A stretch of 64,000 nt of DNA from Batkoa obscura. Lineage: Eukaryota > Entomophthoromycota > Entomophthoromycetes > Entomophthorales > Batkoaceae. Below, in pieces: positions 45,085 through 55,105 of the stretch. Position numbers and translations under genes: made by a program. Every line of letters starts with the position of its first letter. The stretch's first letter is position 1. Location of the stretch: positions 992,001 to 1,056,000 of the forward strand of contig JASVEC010000009.1 in NCBI GenBank assembly GCA_030770535.1. Direction: 5' to 3'. A model generated the notes under the pieces. That model was not told where the DNA came from. It saw nothing but the letters and a program-made list of their open reading frames with translations, and searched no databases.

Positions 45085-45156
45085 AGCATCTTGGCGCAGA
45101 GGAAGCGCGCGGGGCTCATAACCCCGAGGTCGAAGGATCGAAACCTTCAGATGCTA
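45085..45156 (+). tRNA. Initiator tRNA-Met (CAU)
   Basis: Complete 72-base cloverleaf without intron. Acceptor stem AGCATCT pairs with AGATGCT (45149-45155) before discriminator A. The anticodon stem has G/C pairs CGGGG/CCCCG around loop CTCATAA, anticodon CAT at 45117-45119. A1 in the acceptor stem, the run of G-C pairs in the anticodon stem, and ATCGAAAC in place of the TTCGA-type T loop are marks of the eukaryotic initiator rather than elongator tRNA. It starts translation at AUG. A T-run follows at about 45174. A-box (TGGCGCAGAGG) and B-box (GGATCGAAACC) promoters are internal. Confidence 0.95.
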
Positions 45157-45172
45157 TAGGATTAATTTGGAT

Positions 45173-45181
45173 AATCTTTTT
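45173..45181 (+). terminator. Pol III T-run terminator of the tRNA
   Basis: CTTTTTAT about 18 bases downstream of the tRNA 3' end, the usual RNA polymerase III stop signal. Confidence 0.7.
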
Positions 45182-46089
45182 ATAATTATGTTATCGTAAA
45201 CAAATTTTTTATTCTTTCAATATAAAAAAGCATCAAATTTAATATTAGCTATAAAAATCGATAAGTTCAATAGCTTTAAATTTTTATAAGCTTTAGTTTA
45301 GTTTTAAAATTTCAAAAAAAGTTTAAATTTAAATACAATGTTTTTTGTTTTAATGTTTGACAAGTATTTCTTTAATTCCATGCTGTATAAAAAATGAGTA
45401 AACCAGTAAATTACAAAACACAGCCCTATACGTAAGTTATAATATTTTATATTTTAATAGAATAGCAGTTTTTTTACTAAATTATACATTTTATTTAAAG
45501 ATACACACACATGCAACTTCTACTAAAAATTTCACTGTTTTAAAATCTTGAGAAACCCTGAATCTTTTTTTCGTTTTTAGCAACTATTTAATACAAGAAG
45601 CGGTTTTAAATAATGTCATGAAATTCAATAGTATATTTAAAATGCACTATTAGTTCAAAAATTAGGACTTATTTTAAAATAGAATTATAAAATCTATTGA
45701 CTCTAATCATTAAACCATCATCCCTTCACTCACAAGGTCAATTGCAGATAAACTATCGAAAAAAGCTGGAATTGTCCATTCAATCAACTCATCTCCCACG
45801 ACAAAAGACGTCATTCCAGCTTAAAATAGGTTGTTATTTTAAGCTTAAATTACCAAATTAGTAAATATTAAGTGTAATGAATTAATATCAACTGACACAA
45901 GATTAAGGTAAGGAAAAAGCAATGTTTTTAAATTTTTACTCTTTTATTTGTTTTATCAAAAAAAATTAATAGATTCAATTATAAAAAATAAATAATCATA
46001 ATAAATAATAAAGTTAACAACAGCAATAAATTTCAACTTCAAGTATAACAACAAAAAAGTCCATAGACAACCCAAAAAACTCATAAAAT
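45182..46089. other. Intergenic between tRNA and RhoGAP gene
   Basis: Mostly AT-rich. A G+C-richer patch at about 45718-45823 carries a 10-base inverted repeat (AAGCTGGAAT...ATTCCAGCTT) and a short coding-like frame (SIADKLSKKAGIVHSINSS ... KDVIPA) that I cannot connect to any gene. Confidence 0.45.
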
Positions 46090-48098
46090 ATGTCTTTCCC
46101 TTCTCTCAACACATTATTAAACACCAAGCCTGAGATAGGGGTTACAGAGATAACTATCGAATCATTTGCAAGCTCGGATAAATCATTAAAAACTGAAGAG
46201 ACACCCTTGTTACCAGGAGGTAGTCCCAACTCTTTTTTAACCAATACTCCGAGGTTACTAGATGAAAAAATAGATAAAAAATTGCATCGACGTTCTCAAT
46301 CGGATAATTCGTTGGGTAACAGTGTAAAAATGAATAATGGTTCACCTCTGAAATCACCAAGTGCTCTGGAAGCGGTGAGGTTGTTAGCAAAGACGCATAC
46401 GAGCGAAAAGAGAAGTGAAAGTCCAAGTGGGGGTAATGGATTTAAAATTTCAAATTTGTTTTGGAGCTTGGAAGACCCATTACCAAAAACAGGTAAGTTT
46501 GATTAAAATTAAATTGGATTTTTTTTTATAAATTTTAGGTAATAGTTATTCAGGTTCTGTTTTATTTTCGGGTTGGAACAATAGTTATGAGTCATCAGCA
46601 AAGGTAGGCGGTAAAGTGTTTAAAATACCTCTAAGTCAAGCGGTAGAAAATTCGATGATTAATAAAGAGGTTCCTTTACCTGCAGTGGTTATTAGGTGTA
46701 TTGAATACCTTGATAATGAAGGTAACTTTTACTTATTTAATTTAATGATTTATATCAAATAATAAAAATAATAACGTAGGATTAAATGAGGTCGGGTTAT
46801 ATAGGATACCAGGTAGTACCAGTTTAGTCGGACAATTAAAAGCGAAGTTTGATAGTGGACAAGATTGTTTATTAAATGAAGACTCACCAGACCCACATGC
46901 GGTAGCTACTTTATTTAAGTTGTTTTTAAGGGAGTTACCAGAGACCATATTAACTAAAAAAGCTTTAACACAAACTAATCATTTTTTAGCAAGTACGAAC
47001 GTAATAGATTCCTCAGAAAAACCATTGATACCTAGTCACATCGATAATCGTGGGATCCATTTAGCTGAACAAATTAAATTATTATTACAGGATATACCAA
47101 ATGCCAATTATTATTTATTGCATTGGACTTTTAGGCATTTAAGTAGAATTGTGCAGAATAGCTCAATTAACAAAATGAATTTATCAAATTTGGGAGTCAT
47201 ATTTTGTCCCACTTTAGCTATTACTTCGAAATTATTTCGTATCTTAGTGGAATATAATGAGCTCATCTTCCCCCTACCAAGGCCGCCTTTCGACCAAAGT
47301 AGTAAAAAACCATCGCCAAGACCATATTCTATTTCAAGTGTACAAACGAATAATTCAACAGATAAAAGTTCGAATCAATCTTCTATCAATTCATTATCAA
47401 ATTTATTAAAGTTAAAACAACTGGATTGTAAATATAAATCATCACCTTTAAAAACAGATAGTAATAAAATTGAAACAAAAGAAAAAGAAAATAAAAATAC
47501 ATTATTGTTTGAAAATTTAGCTGCATTAAGTGAGATGTTAAAGTTCGGACCTGGAAAAACAGAGGACAAAGATAGCTCAATTAATGGTTCTCAAAGAAGT
47601 CGAAATTCCATTATATCATATCAATCTAGTCCAAGAGTAAGACGATCACAATCTATTGATTCTCCAAGGATTTCTATTATCGATGGTAATAATGACAGTA
47701 GTAATGATCTACCCTCCTCTTTATTTGTTCAACCTGAAAAAGAGTATGAAAATAAACCAAAAGTAATGACGGAAAAGGATAGAAAAAATAGCTCACCTGG
47801 TATATTACATTTGGATTATTATGATGGTCACGGCATTGCTCAAGCGTTGTTAAATATGAAAACTAGGAGAAATCAAAGTAGTATTAATAGGCAGCCTATT
47901 CAAAAGAGTAACTTTAATTTACTAAAACAACAAGAACTAAAGGAATTGAATGCTGAAAATGGTATTGGGTTAAAGAAGCCAGAGTCACCTGTATCATCGC
48001 CGACTATACCACACCCATTCAAGTTGGCTACTGAGGATGAAATTTTAAAGTCAAAAGCGTTGCTTAAAAAAGTGGATAAGGAGGATACTGGAGAGTAA
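46090..48098 (+). CDS. RhoGAP-domain protein
   Basis: GTPase-activating protein for a Rho/Rac/Cdc42-type GTPase. Three exons (46090 to about 46490, about 46540-46720, about 46779-48098); about 640 residues. The N-terminal 150 residues are Ser/Pro-rich and disordered. The GAP domain starts at VFKIPLSQAVENS, then LPAVVIRCIEYLDNE, GLNEVGLYRIPGS with the catalytic arginine finger (R in GLYR, near 46800), LFKLFLRELPETILT, LHWTFRHLSRIVQN and KMNLSNLGVIFCPTL, the standard block order with key Arg, Lys and Asn-Leu residues. The rest, about 300 residues, is Ser/Asn-rich with no recognised domain (SSPRVRRSQSIDSPRISI) and probably regulatory. A short relic of the MITE family lies just after the stop. 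Confidence 0.9.
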
Positions 48099-49186
48099 AG
48101 AGTTGCTTTGTAGGGGTGTTGGGAAGTATATCGGAAGTTTTTTTTGTCCTATCATTTTGTCCATTTTTAAGCAACTTTGAATTTAAAAAAATTACTAAAT
48201 ACTAAAACAACAAAAAGTAGTACTATATTGTAAAGTAAATGGATTATTTATTTGCGGATGAAGATGGTGTGGTTGTAGGGTATGATAAGAATTTGAGGAG
48301 TTACTTTTCTTTTTGAAGATAATAAAAATAAAATCCCTAATTTATTTCCAATGAAAGAAGTAGCGTTTAAGTTGTATTGCTTTTCTAATTTATATAATGG
48401 ACATTATTTTCTACTTACATTGTATAGATTTAAATGTATTTGATTATATGATTTGTTATACTTAATATAAAATTTAGATTAGGTTTTAAATTTGATTTGT
48501 CATAGCTAAATTATAAGGGGAGGTTTGATTTGATATATTTTATGCATTTGTAATATTTAAAATCTGAAACCTACAATCTAAAGTTAATAAAAATCACAAT
48601 GCTAATGGGCTGTGGTATAAGTAATTATTAAATTTTGTTAAGTGATAATAACTCAATGACCAACGTCAAAGACCCACTTAATTTCGGATAGCAAATAATA
48701 CATTTTTAACACGCCATTTAAAAATATTATATATTTTAGTATAAATAAAGTCCAAAAGGATAGAGGATATATAAAGCAAAAATAAAACAGATTAGCCACT
48801 AAAATTTCAAAAATCAAAAACTCATGTTTTAAAATTTAATAAATCCAATAGATTAATTTAAAACTTTTTTAATGAAAAGAATATAATAAATCAAAAAATG
48901 AGACTAAAAATATGCAATATAAAATTTATTCTCACTTACTATATTCGGTAACCGTTGCTACTTTATTCAAAATGACTAATTTAAATTTAAAGTAAAAGAT
49001 AAAGAAAGTCAAAAGAATACAAGTAAACTAAAGTAATTTAGTATGCCTATTTATTCAAATAAACCCATTCCACTTTTAAATAGGAAAGAATAGGGTTTAC
49101 ATTAGTCAACACCATTGAGCTAAACATCCCCATCACATCAAAATTCTTTAACACAGAACGACTTCAAAAACTTTATAACCTTCCAA
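48099..49186. other. Intergenic between RhoGAP and receptor genes (3' to 3')
   Basis: AT-rich apart from a MITE relic (48137-48212). A short frame from 48240 (MDYLFADEDGVVVGYDKN) is too short to call. Confidence 0.5.
48137..48212 (-). mobile_element. Decayed MITE relic (TA family)
   Basis: TTTTTTTGTCCTATCATTTT, CCATTTTTAAGC and AAAATTACTAAAT match the MITE core in minus orientation at reduced identity; the tips are gone. Confidence 0.55.
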
Positions 49187-50203
49187 TTAACTCGTTTTGC
49201 AAAACAATTTCCTAATAGCATTACCAGTATAAATAAACCCTACTTCAAAGCCTCTTAAGATGCTAGGGTTTTTTAAAATAATTGTAATTAATACATAAAA
49301 TTTAGCAATTGAATAAAGGATAGCGTATGCATATTGAAATTGGATAGGAGACACTTGAGAGGTAGTGAGTTCATAAATAGGTAGCGAAATAAAAAATAAA
49401 CCAGTTAAAAAATACACTATAGTAACAGGGATATATTTAATCAAAACATCTTTTGGTGTAATTGGAGCCGTTGGAGCATTTGTGTATCTTTTTTCATTGA
49501 TATGAGGATCCATGTCGTTTGGTTCTACAGGTTCTATAGAAGCTTCTGATCTTAAAACTTTTAAATTATATAACATTGGTGAATAAAATGGTAAATTTTC
49601 TTTCTTTTCAAAACGTGCCATTTTAAAATAAGTAGATACGGTGATATAAATATGTAATATACCAGCTGCTAATTGAGATACTATGAGTAATATGGTTGAT
49701 AATATAGAGATTACTTCTTTGCTATTGTAACTAGTAGTACATTGTAATTTGGAGTCTCTTAATTGAAATTGATTCGTTGCGGATTGTATAGTACTAATTA
49801 AACATATAATAGTGAAATGGATAAAGATAACTATGGACCAGCTTTTGACGTTGGGTTTACGATCTAAGACAATTGTTTCATAAAAGTAAGCGTAACGAAA
49901 TATAACAGCACCTGGGAACAAAGTAACAGCTAAATTAAGTAGGAAACCCATAGTTTGACATAAGGATGGTGGGATGCTATCATCTATAGTAAAAACCCAT
50001 TTTAAATTTAATGTTAAAGTGGAGACATCATAAAACAATAATACAAAACATAATTGAATAAGTAAGAAAGTGGCCAATCGAGAGTTGATCCTGATATCCG
50101 AGATAGATAAAGTTAAAATTAACATATTAATTATAATAGAAAATACAGCAGATATTGAAATTAATATAGCAAAAGCGTAGCCTAATAAGTCCTCACTGGA
50201 CAT
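49187..50203 (-). CDS. Seven-helix (rhodopsin-like) G protein-coupled receptor
   Basis: Intronless gene, 338 residues. Seven hydrophobic helices: AFAILISISAVFSIIINML; LATFLLIQLCFVLLFYDVS; MGFLLNLAVTLFPGAVIF; WSIVIFIHFTIICLIST; ILSTILLIVSQLAAGILHIY; VTIVYFLTGLFFISLPIY; AYAILYSIAKFYVLITIIL followed by NPSIL, like the NPxxY end of class A helix 7. A Cys before helix 3 (SLCQT) and one in loop 2 (LQCTT) could form the conserved disulphide. After helix 3 comes FRYAYFYE, in the place of the DRY box. The third cytosolic loop is about 70 residues and Pro/Glu-rich. Start MSSEDLLGY leaves a very short outer N-terminus, so a small-molecule ligand is more likely than a bound protein. It differs from yeast Ste2/Ste3 and Gpr1 types. 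Ligand unknown. Confidence 0.82.
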   Translation of the reverse strand: MSSEDLLGYAFAILISISAVFSIIINMLILTLSISDIRINSRLATFLLIQLCFVLLFYDVSTLTLNLKWVFTIDDSIPPSLCQTMGFLLNLAVTLFPGAVIFRYAYFYETIVLDRKPNVKSWSIVIFIHFTIICLISTIQSATNQFQLRDSKLQCTTSYNSKEVISILSTILLIVSQLAAGILHIYITVSTYFKMARFEKKENLPFYSPMLYNLKVLRSEASIEPVEPNDMDPHINEKRYTNAPTAPITPKDVLIKYIPVTIVYFLTGLFFISLPIYELTTSQVSPIQFQYAYAILYSIAKFYVLITIILKNPSILRGFEVGFIYTGNAIRKLFCKTS

Positions 50204-51949
50204 TTTAGAATGTTATATTAAAAAAAGAAAATTAAATTGGTAGAAAAAGGTAGCTTGTTAATAAGATTAAATTTTAGCTATATTTGGTTTTCTTTAGTGA
50301 ATTTCTTTTGCATAAAAAGCTAGGCTTGCTAGTCTATTCTTGTAAAAACCACTAAATTATCGGTAGATTCAAAATTTAATGTTTTGTTTTGAAATATGTT
50401 TTGAGTGGAAAAAAGAATAAAAATCTTATTAATGTAAAAGCTAGATTCTTATTGATTTATAATTTCATTTTATAGTTAATATATATAATAAAGAATCAAG
50501 AGTACTATGAAAAAAACGCAATAAATTGGCTTATTTTATTCGAAATTTCTAAAGGTATTGAACCATAGCTTTTTTTTCATTATGATGAATAACTAGTTTC
50601 TTCTAAGAACAAAACACCTTATTTCAATAAAAACTTGAAAATTTAATAGTTTGATCAAGCTTCTATTTTGTCTAAATAGACAAATTACTTGTTATAGTTA
50701 AAATTAGACACAAGTGATTAATCGAAGTGATTATACCGGTTAATTTTTATTTTTTAACTCTATTTAAATTATTTTTTAACCCTCATTTTTTTATATTTCA
50801 TTATTATTATGATGCTTTTATTATGGTTTGTTCTTTTACTATACAATCACTATTATATAACAATAAACGAACTTCTGTATAGCTTTATTTGTATAATAAA
50901 CTAATAATACTTTTATTTTATTTATTTTTAAAAAAAGCTCTCTAAACTTCTATGAAAATATTTTCTATAAAAAAATCATGCAATTTACTATGATTGAATA
51001 AACGAGTATTTTGATTGCTTACCATTTTGAAAAAATTGTTCATGACTTGAAATTCCATTTTCTTAATGTAGAAAATTCTATTTAAGGATATTAGCAACCA
51101 ATAATTTATAATTAAATTGCGTTTAAATTTTTTGAAATATTAGACAATAAATGCAATGTGTAATAAGCTGATATAATAATGATATAAAGCTGTAGTTTTA
51201 ATATGCAACTTTGAATCTATTGTGTTGTTCGGTGTGTATTAACTAATATTTAGATTCTTTATTTTACTTATTAAAATATCGGTTTATGATTAAAGAAAGC
51301 TATGAATAATTCCTTTTTTTAACTTGTTGAAAATTCTTGAATAAATTGAAAGCATGGCAGCTATATTTCATTATTTTTACTATTATATCCAAAATTGAAT
51401 TGCGTTTAAATTATTAAATATTAAACTACAAATGTAAAGTAAAGAGTTAAAGAATATAACATAATAATAGTAATCCCCTATGTTTAATAAAAGTTCATTA
51501 AACTAACTTTATGTTTAACACACACACCTTTTCCTTTGGCTTACTAATATTAAATGAAATTATGGTTATACAATAAGGGTTATGAATAAATACTATTCTT
51601 CTAGTAGTTTAAAATTTTATGGGTGATTTGTACTCATTGAAAATATGGTTTGTCGGTTTTTGAATGCCTTATGTTATATCTCTTGAAATCTAATCTTATC
51701 TTAGTACTAAAGGGAGTACCATGTGATTTTGTAAATAAGAATAAAAATACCTTATACTTAAGCTTTGTTCTAATATTTACTTTAAAAAAGGTGTGTTAAG
51801 CTGTGAGCTTAATAACAAAGTTAAATATATGCTTTATGTAGTTTGAAGGCCAGGTCCCAAGTATTTTGGTTTTAAAAGTAAGCAAGAAAACAAAATAGTG
51901 AACAAATGAGTTTAAAGCAAACTATTAAAGTATGGACTTAAGTTATATA
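50204..51949. other. Gene-free AT-rich stretch with diverged repeats
   Basis: No gene seen. From about 50930 on, related segments of about 300 bases recur (see the duplication entry). Confidence 0.5.
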
Positions 51950-52051
51950 TGGGGGTGTTTTTTTTTGGCTTCATTACTTTTTCCATCTTTTAAGCGCCAT
52001 TCGAGTGGAAAAATTATAAGTAAAATTCTTAAACACAAAAATACATCCCCA
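51950..52051 (-). mobile_element. ~100-bp MITE (TA family)
   Basis: Tips TGGGGGTGT and ACATCCCCA, TA flanks. It lies inside the diverged duplication region. Confidence 0.9.
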
Positions 52052-52753
52052 TATACTAAATCAGAATTACTTTCTTCTATTAGAGAATATTGTATTCTAT
52101 AACTTTTACATTTATTTTAGATAAACTAACGCAAGTTGAAAAAGATTGAGAAAGTGCCTAGGTTAAAATCAGCTTTATTATTCTCTAAAACATTAGTATA
52201 ATAAAAAAGTTTATGACACTATTAACATTGATCTTCAACAATAATCTAAAACATATTATTATTAAAATAAAATAAAATAAAACAATTCGAATTTTTAAAT
52301 AAATAAATAAGCTTTTTGAAAAAAAAATTCATCTTTGATCTTATTAATTTATTAAACTTGTATTTAATATATTAGTTATTTTTTAAAAAAAATCAATCAT
52401 CTAATCAATATAATTATTTAACCAATATAACTATTTAAACATTAAAAAATTTTAATGTAATAACAATTATTTTTAAAAATTCATTTACAAATTTACTTAC
52501 TAAAATCTTTCTATAATGTAGTATTACTTGAAAGTTTAGAATCAATTATTATAATAGATTACAGTTTAATATATTTTGTTATTGTTAATTTGCAACTAAC
52601 ATTTTTTAATATGAATTAATAGCTATAGCTTTTATAATATTCTTGAATCCATATAAAAAAATAGTAATTACAAATTCAAAAAAATGAATACATCTAGCTA
52701 GAACTTGTTCCAGTAATTAAAAACTCTTGGTTAAATTAGTTACTGAAAGCATA
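52052..52753. other. AT-rich spacer
   Basis: No gene; it includes the left-hand AAAATAAAATAAAAC block of the diverged duplication. Confidence 0.5.
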
Positions 52754-52852
52754 TAGGGATGTATTTTTGTGTTTAAGAATTTTACTAACAAATTTTCCAC
52801 TCAAATAGCGTTTAAAAGATGGAAAAAGTGATAAAGTCAAAAAACATCCCCA
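52754..52852 (+). mobile_element. ~100-bp MITE (TA family)
   Basis: Tips TAGGGATGT and ACATCCCCA; TA flanks (GCATA and TACATT); usual core. Confidence 0.9.
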
Positions 52853-53221
52853 TACATTGTTAAATTGTCATATTTTTATTATTCTATCTAAATGAAATGG
52901 CGTTTTCACTTTTTTGTATATTTAACTACATATGTAAATGTAATAAAATTGCGGAATATTAAATAATAATAGCAATTTACTATATTTAATAAAAGTTCAT
53001 TAGACTCAGTTCGTATTTAATACACACAGCTACTCCTTAAACTTATTAATACTAAATGAAACTATGGTTTACAGTAATGATTATAAATAACTTTTTTTAG
53101 TAGTTTAAAGTTTTATAGATAATTTACTCATTGAAGATAATAATTTGTCGGATTTTAATACCATTATTATTTTATCTTTTGAAATTTAATATTATCTTAG
53201 TATTAATTAAAGTAACGTATA

Positions 53222-53315
53222 TAAGTGTCTTTTTTGTTTAAGAAATTTATTATATTTTTCCACCAAAAAGCGTTTAAAAATGGAGAAAGTAGTATAATCA
53301 AAAGAGACATCACCA
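53222..53315 (+). mobile_element. Decayed MITE relic (TA family)
   Basis: GTTTAAGAAATTTATT, CCACCAAAAAGCGTTTAA and TGGAGAAAGTAGT match the core at lower identity; the right tip ACATCACCA plus TA is recognisable. Older than most copies. Confidence 0.7.
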
Positions 53316-53679
53316 TATGGCTTAAAGGTACAATAAAATTACCACCACTCTTAAGCTTTGGTTGTATGCTTATTTGAGGTAAAAGGTGTGTTGAGTAGCT
53401 ATTTAATAATATAGTTAAAGGTTTGGTATGGGTTTTGATATTGATTGTATTAATAATAATTTCAAACAAGTTATCTAAAAAATAAAATAAAACTATTCGG
53501 ATTTCCAAATAAATAGACTTTTTAAAATAGTTGATTTTTTATATTAACTTTTATCTTATTAATTTATTGATTTGTTACATAATTTTATTAAACTTGTATT
53601 TAAAATCGCTAGCTTTTATTTAAAAAATTAGAAAAATAGAATTATTTAGTTTATAAAATATTTTTATAAACTTTTGACT

Positions 53680-54044
53680 GCCATTAACAACATCACTCTC
53701 AACTTAGTGAAACTTTCAAGCTATTCGTCCAAACTTTCATTCTAGATACTATAACTTAGACTATTCACTTCGATCTCACTTAGTGTTGGTTTCAATTTAC
53801 TAATTATCTGAATAAGTTTGTACAAGACTGAATTAAAAACAGTCAATCCCATCCAGATTCGATCCAGGTACTCTAGAATTCGAGTATCTTTTTCCGATTG
53901 TATAATTAATTTTCTATTTATTTACTCACTTCTCATGAACCACTTATCACCTTTAATTTGTAATCTCTTACTCTTCATTTTACTCACTTATACTTTCAAT
54001 AATAAAATATTTAGGAGTACTTAACCCTTTTGAGATTTTATATA
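53680..54044. other. G+C-richer patch, possible relic
   Basis: Less AT-rich than its flanks and bounded on the right by a MITE. Several short frames look coding-like, but none is recognisable. It may belong with the relic at 54405-54930. Confidence 0.35.
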
Positions 54045-54145
54045 TGGGGATGTATTTTTTTGTTTAAGAATTTTACTAACAATCTTTTCACTCAAATAGC
54101 GTTTAAAAGATGGAAAAAGTAATGAAACCAAAAAAAACACCCCCA
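54045..54145 (+). mobile_element. ~100-bp MITE (TA family)
   Basis: Tips TGGGGATGT and ACACCCCCA, flanked by TATA on both sides; close to consensus. It sits between two relic patches. Confidence 0.92.
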
Positions 54146-54302
54146 TATATGGAATGTAATTATTTTAAACAGATACAATTTACATAATTTTAATTATTTT
54201 TTATTTTAATTTTTCTACACTAATTATAAAATTTAATTATAAAATTTTTACTAAAATAAATCATCGAAAAGCGGCCATTTTGCCATCCACATGCGGGGTA
54301 TA

Positions 54303-54402
54303 TGGGGATGCTTTTTTGGCTTCATCACTTTTTCCATCTTTTAAGCGCTATTTGAGTGGAAAATTTGTTAGTAAAATTCTTAAACACAAAAATACATTCC
54401 CA
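54303..54402 (-). mobile_element. ~100-bp MITE (TA family)
   Basis: Tips TGGGGATGC and ACATTCCCA, TA flanks, minus-oriented core. It lies directly at the left edge of the relic at 54405. Confidence 0.9.
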
Positions 54403-54404
54403 TA

Positions 54405-54930
54405 TATTTAGAAGCTAGACGTATCCATACTACCAAGAGCTTTTCTACTGCTACCAGTAAAAGCCTCCTGTAACACTCTCATAAAAAAATCTTTGGCCAT
54501 TGTTCTTTTCAGTTGAACCTTGTAGTTGAGCTTTAAAGCATTAACATCTTACCTTATTTTAACTCGATATGGACCCTTAATCCCTATTCTTTAGCTAAGC
54601 TCAACTAGTTGGATCAATTTCCAATTAGTTTGACCACTCCTGTACAATTCATTTTTATTAGTGCTAAACTTCTCACCATCATAACTGCACATACCAAATA
54701 GATATTTGCTACTTTTACACTTTCCCTCTCTCCTTCTCTTGCTATATCGTTCTTACCAAGGAAATTTTCTACTTAATCTTTAAATTCAAATCTAAAAACA
54801 CATTCGAAGCTAAAGCTTTGGTCGACACTATCTTTAATTGTTTCTCCTTACCCTTCTCTACTTACATCAACCTTCGACTTAAAGGGCTTTTCCTCTTTGA
54901 TTCTATCTTCCTTAGCTAATTCATACTCAT
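54405..54930 (+). pseudogene. Coding-like relic of unknown family
   Basis: Around 500 bases of pyrimidine-rich, G+C-richer sequence. The best stretch (about 54667-54918) reads FPLSFSCYIVLTKEIFYLIF, then KFKSKNTFEAKALVDTIF and NLRLKGLFLFDSIFLS. It has no start and other frames elsewhere in the block also look partly coding, so it is broken in several places. Family not recognised; it could be a host gene remnant or part of a mobile element. Confidence 0.35.
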
Positions 54931-55105
54931 ACCGACTACTATTTAAATAAATTAAATATTCAAAATTTTAATCAATAAAATTTAACTCAAATAATTATTT
55001 ATATAAAATAAAATAAAACAAAATTCAAACGATTTATAATCAATTTCAAAACTTTATAATTTAATTATATTAAATAACTTTTTATTCTTCTTTACTTTAC
55101 TTTAT

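Larger units (their letters stand above)
51400..53620 (+). repeat. Diverged direct duplication, about 300-700 bp blocks
   Basis: Segment 51415-51725 reappears in the same order at about 52925-53215: TTTAATAAAAGTTCATTA, TTTAACACACAC/TTTAATACACAC, TAGTAGTTTAAA, TTGTCGG, TAATCTTATCTTAGTA/TAATATTATCTTAGTA. After an interruption, AAAGGTGTGTT (51786; 53390) and the AAAATAAAATAAAAC...CTTATTAATTTATT...AAACTTGTATTTAA block (about 52265-52370; 53475-53605) also match. A third, weaker copy lies at about 51095-51395. Identity is roughly three quarters by eye with many small gaps. MITE copies lie in and next to the blocks. No coding frame is conserved between copies. Confidence 0.6.

Noticed and set aside
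48240-48318. Short frame MDYLFADEDG... after the RhoGAP gene
   Set aside because: Only about 25 codons, no splice continuation found, beside a decayed MITE.
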